Shown in pieces: positions 32,513 through 45,295 of a stretch of DNA of 64,000 nucleotides (positions within the stretch are counted from its first letter, which is position 1; each line of letters starts with the position of its first letter). This stretch comes from Saccharum officinarum (Eukaryota > Streptophyta > Magnoliopsida > Poales > Poaceae), in contig CM036201.1 in NCBI GenBank assembly GCA_020631735.1, positions 71,691,253 through 71,755,252 on the forward strand, written 5' to 3'. The notes beneath the pieces were generated by a model that did not search any database, had not been told where the DNA came from, and was given only the letters and a program-made list of their open reading frames with translations. The position numbers were made by a program, and so were the translations under genes.

Positions 32513-33519
32513 ATAGGTGCCAGCATGCTCGATTATTCTTATTTCACCCATCAGTTCAAACTCGGCTATTTGGAGACGGAGAACGTCGCCATCGGGCACT
32601 CAGTCAGCTCCGAGGACATCTCCGCTGATGGGCACCTCTGGAGGATCAAATGCTACCCTCGTGGAATTAGGAATGTGGACAACGGCAAGTGGCTATCTAT
32701 CTTCCTCTACCATGTGAGCGAATCCAGAGACGCCAAAGCTATCTTCGAGGCCACAAAGACGGGGCTTTATCTTCGTCCGATAGAATGAGGTGCGTGCGTG
32801 TTTATGGACCACACGGCGGCGCCTCTGAATCCTGGGGCTGGTATCATTTCATTCATCGAAGCGTCCTCAAGTCACTCTACATGACCAATGGCTCATTCAC
32901 CATTGCGTGCGGGATCAAGGTTATGCAGAACGACCCCTTGGACCTGCCGCCCTCCGACATTGGGAGCCATCTCGGGTGCCTGCTGGACTGCAGCTGCACA
33001 AGCAGTGGCTCTGATGTTTCATTCGTCGTTGATGGCGAGAAGTTCCCTGCTCACCGGGCTGTGCTGGCCGCCCGCTCTCCGGTCTTCAAGGCGCAACTCC
33101 TAGGCTCCATGGCCGACGCCAACATGCCATCCATCACATTGCATGACATCGCGCCGGCGACATTCAAAGTTATGCTCCGTTTCATGTACACCGATGCTTG
33201 TCCTGCGGATGCTGAGCTCGGGGACTCCCTAGACGAGATGTTGCAGCACTTGCTCGCTGCAGTGGACCGGTTCGCATTGGATCGCCTGAAGCTTTTGTGT
33301 GCGAGCAAGCTGTGGGATAATGTATCAGTGGATACAGTTGCCACTGCTTTGATGTGGGCCGAAACATACAACTGCCCGGAGCTGAAAAAGAAGTGCATTG
33401 ATTTCTTTGGGGAGGGGAAGAACTTCAAGACAAAGGCTTTGTTGACAGATGGTTTTGTTCAGCTGGCGCAAAAATTCCCATCGATTCTTGATGAGCTGAG
33501 GGATAAGGTTGGAGCATAG
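32513..33519 (+). pseudogene. MATH-BTB copy 3: start lost, 10-nt deletion in MATH
   Basis: The position matching the ATG of copies 1 and 2 reads ATA (32513-32515). The first in-frame ATG is four codons later (32525). The MATH frame runs to 32788. Relative to copy 2, ten bases are missing between 32752 and 32753, after the IFEA codons. The remainder continues in another frame to 33519 with a complete BTB (SDVSFVVDGEKFPAHRAVLA) and tail (ILDELRDKVGA). A serine/cysteine-rich insertion (CSCTSSGSD) lies at the BTB entrance. Translation of the downstream half alone would give a BTB protein without MATH. Upstream flank differs from copies 1 and 2 except for the last about 80 bp. Confidence 0.82.
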
Positions 33520-33584
33520 AGGCAGCATGTATATATACATGCTAGCCTATGACTATAGTACTAGCTTTATGGCATTTTAAGTCT

Positions 33585-33827
33585 GGCCTTGTTCACTTCC
33601 CATGCCAATCCAAAATATTTCCTCTTTCACCCATCACATCGAATCTTTCGACGCATGCATGAAACATTAAATGTAGGTAAAAAAGATAACTAATTGCATA
33701 GTTTGTCTGTAAATGTCAGGACGAATCTTTTGAGCCTAGTTAGTCCATGATTGGACAAATTTTACCAAATAACAACGAAAGATGCTACAGTAACTTTTCA
33801 CCTACTTTTCGCGAAGTGAACACACCC
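33585..33827. repeat. Tourist/PIF-like MITE 1 in copy 3 flank
   Basis: Ends GGCCTTGTTCACTTCC and GAAGTGAACACACCC are inverted repeats around 243 bp. TCT lies on both sides (33582-33584 and 33828-33830). Copy 2 lacks it (TTTTAGGTTCGGCAAAT at about 22607). Confidence 0.7.
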
Positions 33828-33889
33828 TCTGGCAAAATCTACTGAAAAGTGCTTGACTCTATGCTAAGGAGAAGTACTGCCACGCTATA

Positions 33890-34131
33890 GCTGTGTTTAG
33901 TTCCACCAAAAACGTACTATTCCAAAAAAAGATTCTCCGTCACATCAAACTTGCGATACATGCATGGAGTACTAAATGTAGATAAAATAAAAAACTAATT
34001 GTACAGTTTGGTTGTACTTTACGAGACGAACGTTTTGAACCTAATTAATCAACGGTTGAATACTATTTGTCAAATAAAACCAAAACGTGCTACGGTACTT
34101 TTTCACCCTTTTCAGGGGAACTAAACACAGC
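33890..34131. repeat. Tourist/PIF-like MITE 2 in copy 3 flank
   Basis: Perfect 15-bp inverted ends, GCTGTGTTTAGTTCC and GGAACTAAACACAGC, bound 242 bp. The interior shares TGTACTTTACGAGACGAACG and related motifs with the common grass element of this type. A clear target duplication was not seen. Confidence 0.75.
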
Positions 34132-35178
34132 CGTAGCATGAATGTATGATTGGTGCGTGCTATGTTTGTCCTACGGTCCATTATACATAAAACTTTATTG
34201 TTGTAATCTTATAAGTATGTTTTCGTAATCAATAAAGTTCAAATTAAAGTTTTTTTAATCAATATGTATTGTGTATATGCATATCTGCAATTGATTCTTG
34301 GCGGTGCTCGCGTTCCATAGGGACACGCCAACCACGGCTATAATGTTTTTAATGAAACACTTGTATGGCTGCATGTTTGCTAAAAAGGTACTACTTGAGT
34401 TGCTTTCAAACGTGCAAAATGATTGTAAAAAAATTAGGTGATGGATGGTTTCTTTGTTGTTGAAAAAGCAACAATTATTGTGCCATTTCAGTTTCGCTTA
34501 AGGAGATTGCCTTTGGTTAAAATCACACCCTTAAAAAAGGACCAAATAAAGACCTTAATTTCAACTTTTAAGATGCAATCTGGTTTACTAATTGTCTATA
34601 CATTACCTTAATTTGAACTTTTAAGATGTAATTTTAACTTTTAAACTTTTAAGATACAATTTTGTTTACTAATTGTTTATACATTGACTGTATCATAAGT
34701 GATTCTTGTTTAGTAAGGCTCCATTTGATTGAATCATGTTGATTGCCCAAATGCACAAATGCAACCATTGGGGCAACCTCATTCTATTTATGTAATCTAT
34801 CCCAGGCTAGAGTGATTTGGAAAGTAATGTTAGAGTAACTAGAGGTTCTTTACATTCTTCCTAATTTATAGGATATAGATTTTAGTGAAAAACTATTTTC
34901 CAACAAGCCTCTTTCATTGGGTCTCCAGATATAGACATTCTCTATTCCGGCTTTCTCACTACCCAAAGATAGAAAGCGAGGATGGCTCGTTAAAATGCGC
35001 TCGAGACATAGAAAATTTGTTGGATGATACAAATATATAGAAAGTGATTTTTACTCAATTGACTCTCTAAATGATGATTTAGAGAATAATTTTTAGAAAG
35101 ACTCTTAGAGATGATCTTAAGAGGTGTAACACTGAGAATATGAATACCTGAAACATTCTTGTTTCTAGCAACTAGCAA
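34132..35178. repeat. Copy 3 downstream flank shared with copy 2
   Basis: Matches 23080-23150 and 25066-25855. A stretch of about 300 bp (34805-35110) has no counterpart in copy 2, so it is an insertion here or a deletion there. No gene. Confidence 0.7.
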
Positions 35179-36430
35179 GGTGGTTTGCGCAAGTAGCAGA
35201 AGGATCTAGTTTTTTTTATTTGAACAGTTAGGAATTTTTCTTGAAAATAGATTTTGCAAATAGTTTTGCGCATGCGCAAATAGCGCAGGTAACTAGATTT
35301 GTTTTATTGTAGCAATTAAGATTTTTTAGTTGTTTTTTTTGGAAAATAGTTGTGCATGTTTGATTATTGATTGTAATTCTTGTCTTTCCATGTGTCCCAC
35401 ACCAGCTATGGACATAAACTCCATATACATATTGTAACATGTACCCCATTTTATCAATCGGCATGAATTTGACATAACTATGCCAAACAATTCCTTGGAC
35501 TAAAGCTATTGTCTTATCCTTCTTCTCTCATTTTTTTTTTCTTCTCACTGCTATCTCATGGTTTTGAAATTTCTGTAGAGGCCAAATTAGGTAGCCTTCA
35601 GTTTTCTCTTGGTGAGTTCCATTTTGCATTATACTATTGTCCAAGTCTCTCAAATGTTAGTTCATTGACCTTTCTTGGCGCAACATGTTGTGTTTTCTAT
35701 AGCTTGTCACTAAATTGCAGAAACCCGAATACTTAAATGAGCCCTTTTTGTAAGCGATGCTAGGTCGACGTTGCTAGAGCGATGGGCCTTCAAGTACATG
35801 CAGACACACAAAAGCCCGAAACGAAAGACATCAACAGGGCACTGGTCGGTGAATGCCCATGCAATGCTACATGCTATACCCGGTGCCAGGCCATGGCTAA
35901 TTCTTCACCACCAACTCCGACTCCACGTGCTCCTCCCCGATCGATGGATCTTTCTGGGAGGTATTCGGGATTCTACCACGTGAAGAACAGGTTCAATATC
36001 GGCCTAACCGACCTCTTGGTCGGTTTCGTCGATCCGCTGTACTTGCTGCTCCCAAGGTTGTTTGCAACCTAGAACATGCTAGCATTTATTGTTGTGTGAT
36101 CCAATTTGATGCCAACACTAATGTTGATAGTGGGCTAAGATGTGCCGCATGGACTTATATAGGGCTCTACCTCATTAATAGAGGTGGGGTCCACTACTGA
36201 AAGTCGCTTCTATTTTAGAGGGGGACATCTTAAGATAAGGCCATCTATGCTAATTAATTTTTTAGAGGTAGTTATTTGTTGGTGTCTTTCTAAATGGACT
36301 GACTGTTAAAAATCATGATCTATTTTTAGAGACAGACATACTTTTTAACTACGTCTTGTAGATCAAAATCTCCCATCTCCCGTAACTTAAAAAAAAAACT
36401 AAAGAGTGGACATTTTTGTGCGACATTCCA
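35179..36430. other. Intergenic with a short gene-like frame
   Basis: 35943-36072 encodes MDLSGRYSGFYHVKNRFNIG followed by a hydrophobic end (LLVGFVDPLYLLLPRLF) and a stop. Upstream open sequence from 35782 is in the same frame. No family is recognised. It could be a gene fragment. The rest is AT-rich and featureless. Confidence 0.3.
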
Positions 36431-39400
36431 ACGTGGGTCTGTCATCCTTCGTAGAGCTGGCTGTGACGCCGGCCGCGCCCACCCGCAGGTGGCCGCGCCG
36501 ACGGTGCTCGCGACCGCCCGCTGCTGCTGCAGTGTCTTCCTCTACCCGCTCTCGATTCGCCTGGTGAGGCCGCCTCGGTCGTCAGCGCCAGCACCGACGC
36601 CGGGTCGGCACGCTTCGCGTCGGCTTCAGCTCGCTCCGCCACCGCCGCGTCTTCGTCTCCCCGCCCTCGATTCGCCTGCTTCTTCTCAGGCTCCGACGTC
36701 ACGGCAACCTCGCCCGCGTCTCCTGCTCCCCTGCTTCGTGTCGGCTCCAATCGTGCCCTCAAGGAGCAATTGAGGCCTGATTCGTGCGTTCTTGGGAGCA
36801 TCGAAGTTTTCAGGCACGTTCTTGAGCTATTCCTGTTTGCTTGTGATTTGGCCTTTGGGAGATCGAATCCTGCCGTTCTTGGGGATCTTGGGGAGGATTT
36901 AGGGTACTGGAGTCTGAAGCTAAGAAATTGTATGCCATCCTAGAGTAGGGGTGGAACAGATGTTGGGGCCAAATTCTCTTTCTGGGTTGCTTAGAGTGGC
37001 AACGATCTTGCAGAGACTTTTGTAGGCGCTTGTTCTTGCGCTTTTTTAATTGATTTCTGTTCAGTTTGATGTCATGCTTTCATTTCACCGTCAAATGTCA
37101 GGGCCAATCTCTATGTTTGTTTGATATAGTATAAACCAATGTAGTTTATTTATATCATTGGCCGATTACATGCATTGCTGCTTTTAGCTCTTGCCTGGCT
37201 GATTTCTAGCCTAAAGCATAATCATATTTTGAATAGCTGACAAGACTTGATAAGTGTTGATTTTGTTATCACTGCTCCCTTATTTGAATAATTGACTTTC
37301 GACGTTAATTTTGGAACAGGTGAAGTCACCAGCATTTTGGGAATTGTGCAATAGCAGGGCAGACACATTGACCTGATTTGTACTACAGCTTGATTTCCAC
37401 GCAGGTTCATTCAGTTTCTACAGAGACCAAAGTCATGTTCCTGTTTCTGTAGGTCATGCTAAAAGATTCACAAGCTGTGGAAACAATCAAGCCGTTCTAA
37501 TGGTCTTGCATAAAAAAAATTAAAGAACTAAACACTACATACTGTGCCTACCATGTGATTGATGAAATGCTCCTGGGTGTCCATATTGGTAGAGACATAT
37601 CTAAGACCTTAATGCTCAATAGTTGTAGCAATATTCTAGAATTTTGTAGCTCTATAAAGCATTACTTAGTACTACTGAAATATTTGCTAGGTAACTTGTA
37701 TCCACATTTTTTGGCACTAGGCATATGCTTACTGCTCCTAGCTGTAAATCAAGAAAATAGAAAGAAGAAATTTGACAGCCAATAGCTGAGCCATCGACCC
37801 ATCAGCTTACTGCAAGCACTATTTTACCTCTTTTTTTGTTCTTGGTGTTCTTGGTGAGGCAGTGACACGCAGAGTTTCTGCTTTACATGTCCCTGCTCTT
37901 GATTAATGCAATTGCAGCTATTTCAGTAATGAATTTTTTTCACAAAAAAGGGTACTGCCCCTGCTCTTAGCTTCGGAATGAATGGGGCTTCCTAAGAATT
38001 TACTTGTATGCACATTATTCAGTCAAAAATCAGTACTGCCCCTTCTTACAGCTTAGGAATCAATGGGGCTTCCTGAAGAATTTACTTGTATGCGCATTGT
38101 TCAGCCACTGGAAATTTAGCTTTGACATGCATGTGGTTCAGTAACTAGCAAATTAGATTATTTTTTAGGCTCAGTTTGTCCCTGTATCTGTATTGTTCGG
38201 TCACTGGAAATTTAGCTTTGACATGCATTTATTCAGGTTTGTATCAAATTTTTTTGGCCATATAGATTTATTTTTCAGCGAGCTATTTTCTCAATTCCAA
38301 GGATCTGCTCTCTGACTTCTCTGCTGGTAATGACTATAATGACTACTGCAGCTTTGATTGTCCATCGTGTGGCTGCCGCTCTGCTGCAGACCACCCTAGC
38401 AGCAATCCAGGTTTTGCTCCCTACCGTTCAGCATCCAGCATGCCTTCTTGTTCATGATCCGGCACACCCATAATTTGATATCTTAGTAGTAAACTTATTT
38501 TTTCAAATATGCCCGACAATACTCCATCTGATGACATGTGTTTGTTGTTCAGTAAATAGTGCCCGCTGTCAGTACAAGCAAGATTCAAGGTATACTTCCC
38601 GTTTACTGAACTTTCTGCCTGTATTGTGCACAAATAAATTGTAAGTGGGTCCATTTGTGCTTGTTTGCATTTTAGCTTGCAAAATTTCTTGAAGATATCT
38701 TGTTGATCATTCCGATTAATCTGTATGTCCCAGTCTCACTATTTTCAGGTAATAGGTGCCTAGCAGCCACAGGTGATTTTTCAAGGAGTTATATATAGTC
38801 ACATATCTCTACTCTAATCCTGAATTATGTATTTGGTGATATCATAAGCCATTATTCTCCAAATTAATAATTTGCCTACATCCTGGATCCCAGCCTCTAC
38901 TCAAATGCATCTTTTTCGTGTTGGGAGTTGTCTGTTAACGTTCAGAATATTCAAAGGTGTATATGAGGTCATAGTACAAGGAGTAGTATGTTCGAGCTTA
39001 CTCGAATTGCATTGTTTTGCTTTGTAAACCTCCCAGGAGTTGGAATTCGTTAGAGTTTTGCCGCATCTCTGAATTTTCATATTGCATCTTATGGTTTGTT
39101 CTGAATTTTGATTGATGCAAACTTGCCTAAATGTAGAATCCTAAAATGGTCAAAATTGTTTGCATTGTGCAAAATAGGATTTAGCAGTCTGCAGTCCTTA
39201 TATTGACAGATAAATTAGTAGTGTAGAGATTTAATGATTTTATCTCTGAATGTTCAGCCCATGGGAAAATATCTAAATGTCTTTAATAATCTCAATTAAT
39301 TGTAGAGATTTCTTGCTGCTTCTAAGTGCCTGCAGTTGTGCATTGAGTACACTTCTTAAGAAAAGGGGTTGAGTGTATCACTGATCTTAAGCTGACACAA

Positions 39401-40090
39401 TCAATTGGTTTTTCGTCTTGACTTCCGATGCAATTTAAAGAAAAACATGTGGTGTATATAGCTGCAGCTCAGCAAACAGTTAAAGAAGATATTTCCTTAT
39501 TTTTCTTAGCAAGTACAAGTATACTAAACCCTCAGTTATACCATTCCTGTTATTATGAACTCACCTTTATGTTCCGATCTGCTCCTGTGCACTGATGTTT
39601 TATTCCTTCTCTTTAACCAAGTTAGAATGCATGAAGCATTTACATGGTCTGCAACAAAAGGAATGGCAGTAGAAATTTGATAGCCAGTAGCTGCAGCCAC
39701 AAATATGAACTACTCTGAATTTGTATATGCCACAGATAGCTTTTGTCCTGTTATCGCCACTAGGTTACAATTGACACAACTGGCAGTAGTTTACTAAACC
39801 GAGGACCCAACCGTAACTTAAGCTAATTGGTTATTTGTATTCGGATCTGATCTAATTAGGTTAGTGTACATGTATTATGCCTGCTAACTTCGACCACTTT
39901 CAGAGATTAATTTCTGATTGAAACTAGGGATTAATTTTGTGTTCAGTTTCATCATAATGGAACCTATGTAAAATAATGAAGGTCATACACCATTTGCAGA
40001 GTTGACAAACACCATCAATGGAGGTAATTGTTTATACACATGTCCATAGATGCTTTCACTTGTATTATTTGTGGTGATTAAGTAAATATC
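36431..40090 (+). other. Upstream part of Helitron region, no coding domain seen
   Basis: A GC-rich start (36440-36760) and AT-rich intron-like sequence follow, leading into the Helitron coding pieces. It may be the leader and introns of the Helitron gene, or captured host gene pieces. The 5' TC terminus was not located. Confidence 0.35.
37950..38260. repeat. Imperfect ~82-bp tandem repeat
   Basis: TACTGCCCCT...GGGGCTTCCT...TTTACTTGTATG recurs at about 37952 and 38034. A second piece, CACTGGAAATTTAGCTTTGAC plus ATGCAT, recurs at about 38105 and 38202. Confidence 0.65.
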
Positions 40091-40954
40091 TATCAACTTA
40101 TTTTCAAACAGCTGGTCAGACAACATCAAATTCACAAGCGCAAGTTGATGAACGTGCGCAATGTAAAAGGGAAAGAGAAAAAGCACGACATGCAATGACT
40201 CAAGAAGAAAGGGATGAAAAAAATAAAAAACGTAGAGAAAAGTATCATATGAGAAAGGCAGAAACTGCACTAGCTACTGGGTCGAGAGGTGGACCACATT
40301 TTGATTTTCCGTTTCTAAATTTAGTATTACCATTTTTTAGTTTATTTAATATATAGTGATGTATATGTTCTAAATGTATATACATTGAGCTAAAAGTTTT
40401 GTGCAAATTAGGAAAAAATAACTTTGCAAATTAAGAAAAGTTTTTTTTGTTCTGTATGAATGATACCACCTACTTGCATCAGTCATTAGTTTGCTTATTT
40501 GTTGTGTAATATGTTGTACCAGTTGGAGTTGAATCAACCACGGAAAACACTAATGGCTATGAAGACAATGACTAGCTACATCGAAACAACTCATACAAAC
40601 CCATGCAGATTGATAAAGATAACATATGTACTATTTTGGTTTTTTTATTCCTAATACTAATTATTTTTTCTTGTGTGTGTATGGTGCCAAGGACAAGGTT
40701 AATGTCATGTTATTATATATATGTAGATGACTACTCCGATAGATGTATAGATCAAAGTGGCATAATTGACTTTGACTGATGCATCACCTGATCTAAACAT
40801 AGGTACATTTTTTTCATTAATGTTATCTATTTGAGAAGAAAAAATGTAGTGGGCAACCCAATTGTCGTTCATGACAATGTAATAAGGAATTAATGTTCTT
40901 GCAATATGTGCCCTTTTGTAATTTATTTGAGACCAAATATTTTTTTATTATATA

Positions 40955-41583
40955 TAGGTGCTGTAAATGCATACCGTTCCATCGACAATATTGTCACGTG
41001 TCCAAAAGAGTGTATGCGTGAGCTAGATAGAGCACGAAGGGCTGCAATGTCTCCTGAACAAAAGGCGCTAATAAACAAGAGGCGGCATGAGTTATATGCG
41101 GTAAAAAATGCACCCAAGCATGCTGCAAGAAAACTGCAAATGACTCCACAAGAGAAGAAGTTGAAACGAAAAGAGAGTAAGAAAAACTACAATAGGATGG
41201 TGAGAAAATACCGAGCCAACAGTTTGTATCCGGACTCAATCGCCATGGATAGCCCTCACTTTAACCCTGAGCTTATTTTCCCTTCTTCATCTCAGTCGCC
41301 TAAAACGCCTTCACACGATATGGAAATACGCGAATTGACGGGCACGACTGTTGACATCGCGCCATTTGTAGTTCAAAATCCAGAAGTCCAGACCCCTGAA
41401 TTGGTTGCAGCACAGACCATACATAGGCATCGAGTGACCACTGGAGAGAGAAATTCCCTTCTATCCCATCACAATCGGGCTTTTGAAGCAAACATTGGAA
41501 GAAGGGCTAGAGGGTATGTGGATGGAAAGTGCAATGATTCGGATGACCCGACTCAACCGAGTGTGGTTTACAACGGTAATTAG
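40955..41583 (+). CDS. Helitron-associated basic N-terminal ORF
   Basis: An open frame of about 209 codons after an acceptor-like AG (40954). It is rich in Arg/Lys/Glu (MRELDRARRAAMSPEQKALI, KKLKRKESKKNYNRMVRKYR). A related block lies upstream at about 40145-40280 (KREREKARHAMTQEERDEKN). This MSPEQKA/MTQEERD repeat style is typical of the region preceding Helitron Rep in grasses. It ends at a GT-like site near 41576. It is probably an internal exon rather than a separate gene. Function beyond nucleic-acid binding cannot be stated. Confidence 0.5.
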
Positions 41584-42033
41584 CCTTGATCACTATATAT
41601 TGTCGGCACTTTCACCTTCACTCTTCTGTTCCAAAAACTCATGGCTTTTATTACTATAGATGGTGTCACCAAGGAAACTCCAGTTCCACAACCTAATAAT
41701 TGCACAGGTACATAGACACAACCGTCTGTAGTTGACGGTACCTCTTCAATGCCTCCAAACGGTGCACAAGCTCATACACCAGACTCTATGATCGAGGATG
41801 GTATTTTCTTTATTAAATTTATCCCTTTTTTGTTTTTTATGCCATTATGTTTCTCTCATCATCTATGTAGCTGTGTTGCACACACTATGATGAGGATGTC
41901 ATATTTGAGGAGGACGAGCAAGAGGATGAGGCGTACTTTTTCACCGGACAAGGTACACCACGTAATAGTCAAAACATTCTTTCACAAACTTTCTTTCAAT
42001 GCATAACACATCAACATTTTGTCATAAGACGAC

Positions 42034-45028
42034 GTGGAGGGAACCGACGTCGAGCACAATCTCGACACGGGTGAGCAAGAGAACAATGAGCCTGATGTCC
42101 CGGATCCATACGACAGGGTTTATGCTAATGTTCCATCGGAGTCGCACATGCTACCGTTGGTGCCGAACTGCGAGCACTGCAACGCAAAGAAATCCGAGGG
42201 TGAACTGCCCATATTCTGTTGTCGGGGTGGAAAGATTCATCTTTCAACTCCTAAGACACCACCAGAGCTCATGAGGTTGTGGTCAAGCTCAGATGCTGAT
42301 GCTAGGCACTGTCGTGCAAACATCAGATATTTCAACGGCCACTTCTCTTTCACTTCTCTGTACTGCCAGCTAGATCGTGTGACCACTAACATGCGAATCT
42401 GCGGTGTCTACACGTTCCATGGCCATGGCCAGATTTACCATAACATACGATCATTTGGTAAGGAGGATGGTGTCGAAAAGAGACACCTCGAGCTTTATTT
42501 TTACGACAATGATCCGTCCCTCGAGCATCAGATGAGCAAGTGCCGTGAGCAATGCGCCCAAAAAGTCAGAGAAGTTATAGAGCAATTGGTTAGGATCTTT
42601 AATGGGAATCTCTATCTCAACAACTAAGGAGTATGGGACATATTGAAAACCTCGAGGATTACCAGGTCGAGTTGAACCTTGACTAGCGGCTTGACCAGAG
42701 AACATATAACATGTCATTGACATCAGAGGTGGTCGCCGTATGGGTTGAGGGAAGTGAGCGTCTAGGCCAATTTGAGCATAGTGTTCTCCTACAAGGGAAG
42801 GATCGGTCTATACACAGCATCCGCTCATATAATGCATGCTACGACCCACTGTCATATCCGTTGTTCTTTCCAAGGGGTGAGCTCGGGTGTCACAATTGCA
42901 TTCCAAAAGTGGGTGTGACTATGGCTCAAGTTGAGCGAGCTCGAGCAATCCACAAAAAAGCGTGCTGAGAATGGTGGCGATGATGATGGAGGTAACTTGA
43001 ACTCTTTTCAATAATGCAATATAAACTCTTTTCTGTTAACTCATGATACTAATTCGAACAATGTCCCCCTGTAGAACCTGTTGCGAATACATGTCTCCGT
43101 GTGCGACTACTACGGCTACAAGTTCCAGATGCGGCCAGGGATATTTAATCCAATACTCTATGGCTGGCATCTTTTCCAATAGTTCGTCGTCGACACCTAC
43201 ATCAAGATTGAGAGCTCACGTTTAGACTACATGAGGAACAATCAGGATACTTTGAGGGCTAACCTATACCAAGGCCTAGTGAACAGCATGCTTTCGGGTG
43301 AAGGATCTGCTGAGAATGTCGGAAGGCGTACTGTCCTGTCTTCGCCATTCATCGGAGGACCCCGTGATATGAGGCGTCGATACATGGATGCAATGGCTCT
43401 GGTACGAAAGTACGGTAAACCTGATATCTTTCTCACAATGATGTGCAACTCTAACTGTGATGAGATCAAGAATGAACTTTATCTAGGCCAGACACCATAG
43501 GACCACCCAGATTTTGTCACACTAGTCTTCAGAGCAAAGTTAGAGGCGATGAGAAAAATGTTGATGGAGAAAGACATACTTGGGAAGGTGAAGGCCTACG
43601 TATATGTAGTGGAGTTCCAGAAGAGGGGCTTGCCGCATGCACACTTCTTGCTAATAATGGAATGGAAGTACAAGCTCACATGTCCCGAGCAATATGACAT
43701 GATTATCACTGCAAAGCTACCAAACAAGAAGAAGTACCCTAAGCTATACAAAATGGTCACAAAAGCATATGATGCATGGTCCCTTTGGGATGCTTAATCC
43801 ATACTATCGTGCACGGTGGGCCGCGGGTCATGCAAGAACCGTTACCCGCGCCCATTCAGTGAGTCAACGTCACAGGCAAAGGATTTGTACCCCATCTATC
43901 GGCGGCGCAATGATGGCCGTATGTAAAAAGTTTGAGGCCATTACCTGAAGAATCAATGGGTCGTGCCTTACAACCCTTGCCTGCTACGTACCTTCAACTA
44001 CCACATAAATGTTGAGGCCTGTGGGAGCATTAAATCAGTAAAATATCTGTTCAAGTACATATACAAGGGACATGACAGGGCGTCAGTGATGATGAAGGAG
44101 GTTGACAAAGTAGACGAGAAAGGGAACATTGATGAGATCAAGTAGTATAGAGACGTCCGGTGGGTGACGCCTCCAGAAGCACTGTGGAGGATATATAGCT
44201 TTGACTTGAGCAAGAACCATCCACCATTACAACAACTGCAACTTCATCTACCTGACATGCACATGGTGGCATTTCAGAAACGGGACAAGGTCGAACGGAT
44301 CGTTAATAGGCCAGGTGTAGAAGAGTCAATGCTGACTGCATACTTCAATGTAAATAGGTTGCATGAGGAAGCCTACGAAATCTTGTATCGGGACTTTCCG
44401 AAGCATTTTACCTGGCAGTCTGATGGTAAATTCTAGCAGAAAAGGAAAAACTCTGTTTTCCAAGCTGGCAGAGTCATCTCGGCTCATCCTGCTAAGGGAG
44501 AACGCTACTTTCTCCGTGTTCTCTTAGACATTGTTGCTGGTGCTACGTCGTACAAACACCTCAGGACGGTTGATGGCGTGCTACTACCTTCGTTCCGTGA
44601 AGCTGCGGAAAGGAGGGGTCTAATCGAAAAAGACAATACACTAGATGAATGTCTAACAAAGCTACTTTCTTCCAGATGCCTTCCTCTCTGCGAAGGCTAT
44701 ATGCAACAATATTGGTATTCTGCGAGCCGAATGATATGATGGGGTTGTGAAAAAACACTACGATGCAATGTCAGAGGACTACAGTCGCAATAATCCATCC
44801 TCGGATCTGGTGCAACAGATGGTTTTGATAGACATTAGAAACATGTTGCAGTCTATGGGGAAGGACATAAGGTCATTTCCTCTTCTAGATATTGATCACT
44901 CATACGACAATGTCAGCCATATTCCTCGTGAGATATTTGAGGAAGCTAGCGTCGAGCAGAATCCCGAAGATGTGCTATTGTGTGACTCACTCAACGTCGA
45001 GCAAAGGTCTGCCTACGATGAGATAATG
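42034..45028 (+). pseudogene. Helitron Rep/helicase gene, multiply interrupted
   Basis: Rep/helicase proteins nick and unwind DNA for rolling-circle transposition. Pieces in order: 42034-42627 (VPNCEHCNAKK, HFSFTSLYCQLDR), 42711-42968 (YDPLSYPLFFPRGELG), 43231-43500 (GGPRDMRRRYMDAMALVRKY), and 43549-43797 with the HUH motif GLPHAHFLL (histidines at about 43636 and 43642). Next come 43963-44145 with the two-tyrosine motif KYLFKYIYKG (about 44044-44056), 44164-44436, and 44747-45028 (SLNVEQRSAYDEIM). Stops or frame changes lie between nearly all pieces, e.g. TAG 43498-43500 and TAA 43795-43797. The helicase core is missing. The protein cannot be functional as assembled. Confidence 0.8.
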
Positions 45029-45295
45029 CTCGTGCGTTGTAATGGAACCATGCATATATTCAATAATATAAATGTCACATCCTAAAATATTTGGATTTTG
45101 AGATCTGAATATGAAACACAAATAATATAGTGATTTTCACAATCTTTTAAACTTTTGCTGACACGTAATTAATAGATTGAAATTTTTTGTTCAAAAAACA
45201 TGTTTCAAATAAAATATACAATGGATCATATATATGTAGGTTATATACATGTTTGTTGCATTTATGCCGTCATATACTCTTTTTTGGTGATTAGA
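45029..45295 (-). repeat. ~270-bp dispersed repeat, copy B
   Basis: Homologous to 31740-32014 over its full length (shared TCCTAAAATATTTGGATTTT, GATTTTCACAATCTTTTAAA and GTCATATACTC). It abuts the truncated Helitron helicase linker, so insertion or a deletion joined to it removed the helicase. Confidence 0.55.

Larger units (their letters stand above)
40095..45028 (+). mobile_element. Degenerate autonomous-type Helitron, helicase truncated
   Basis: A chain of coding pieces on the plus strand matches the layout of plant Helitron RepHel genes: a basic N-terminal region (about 40110-40300 and 40955-41583), the Helitron-like N region (42034 onward), the Rep nuclease with HUH motif, and the beginning of the helicase linker. 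It stops at 45028, where an unrelated about 270-bp repeat begins. The helicase ATPase motifs (Walker A onward) are absent. Neither terminus is certain. Confidence 0.7.
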
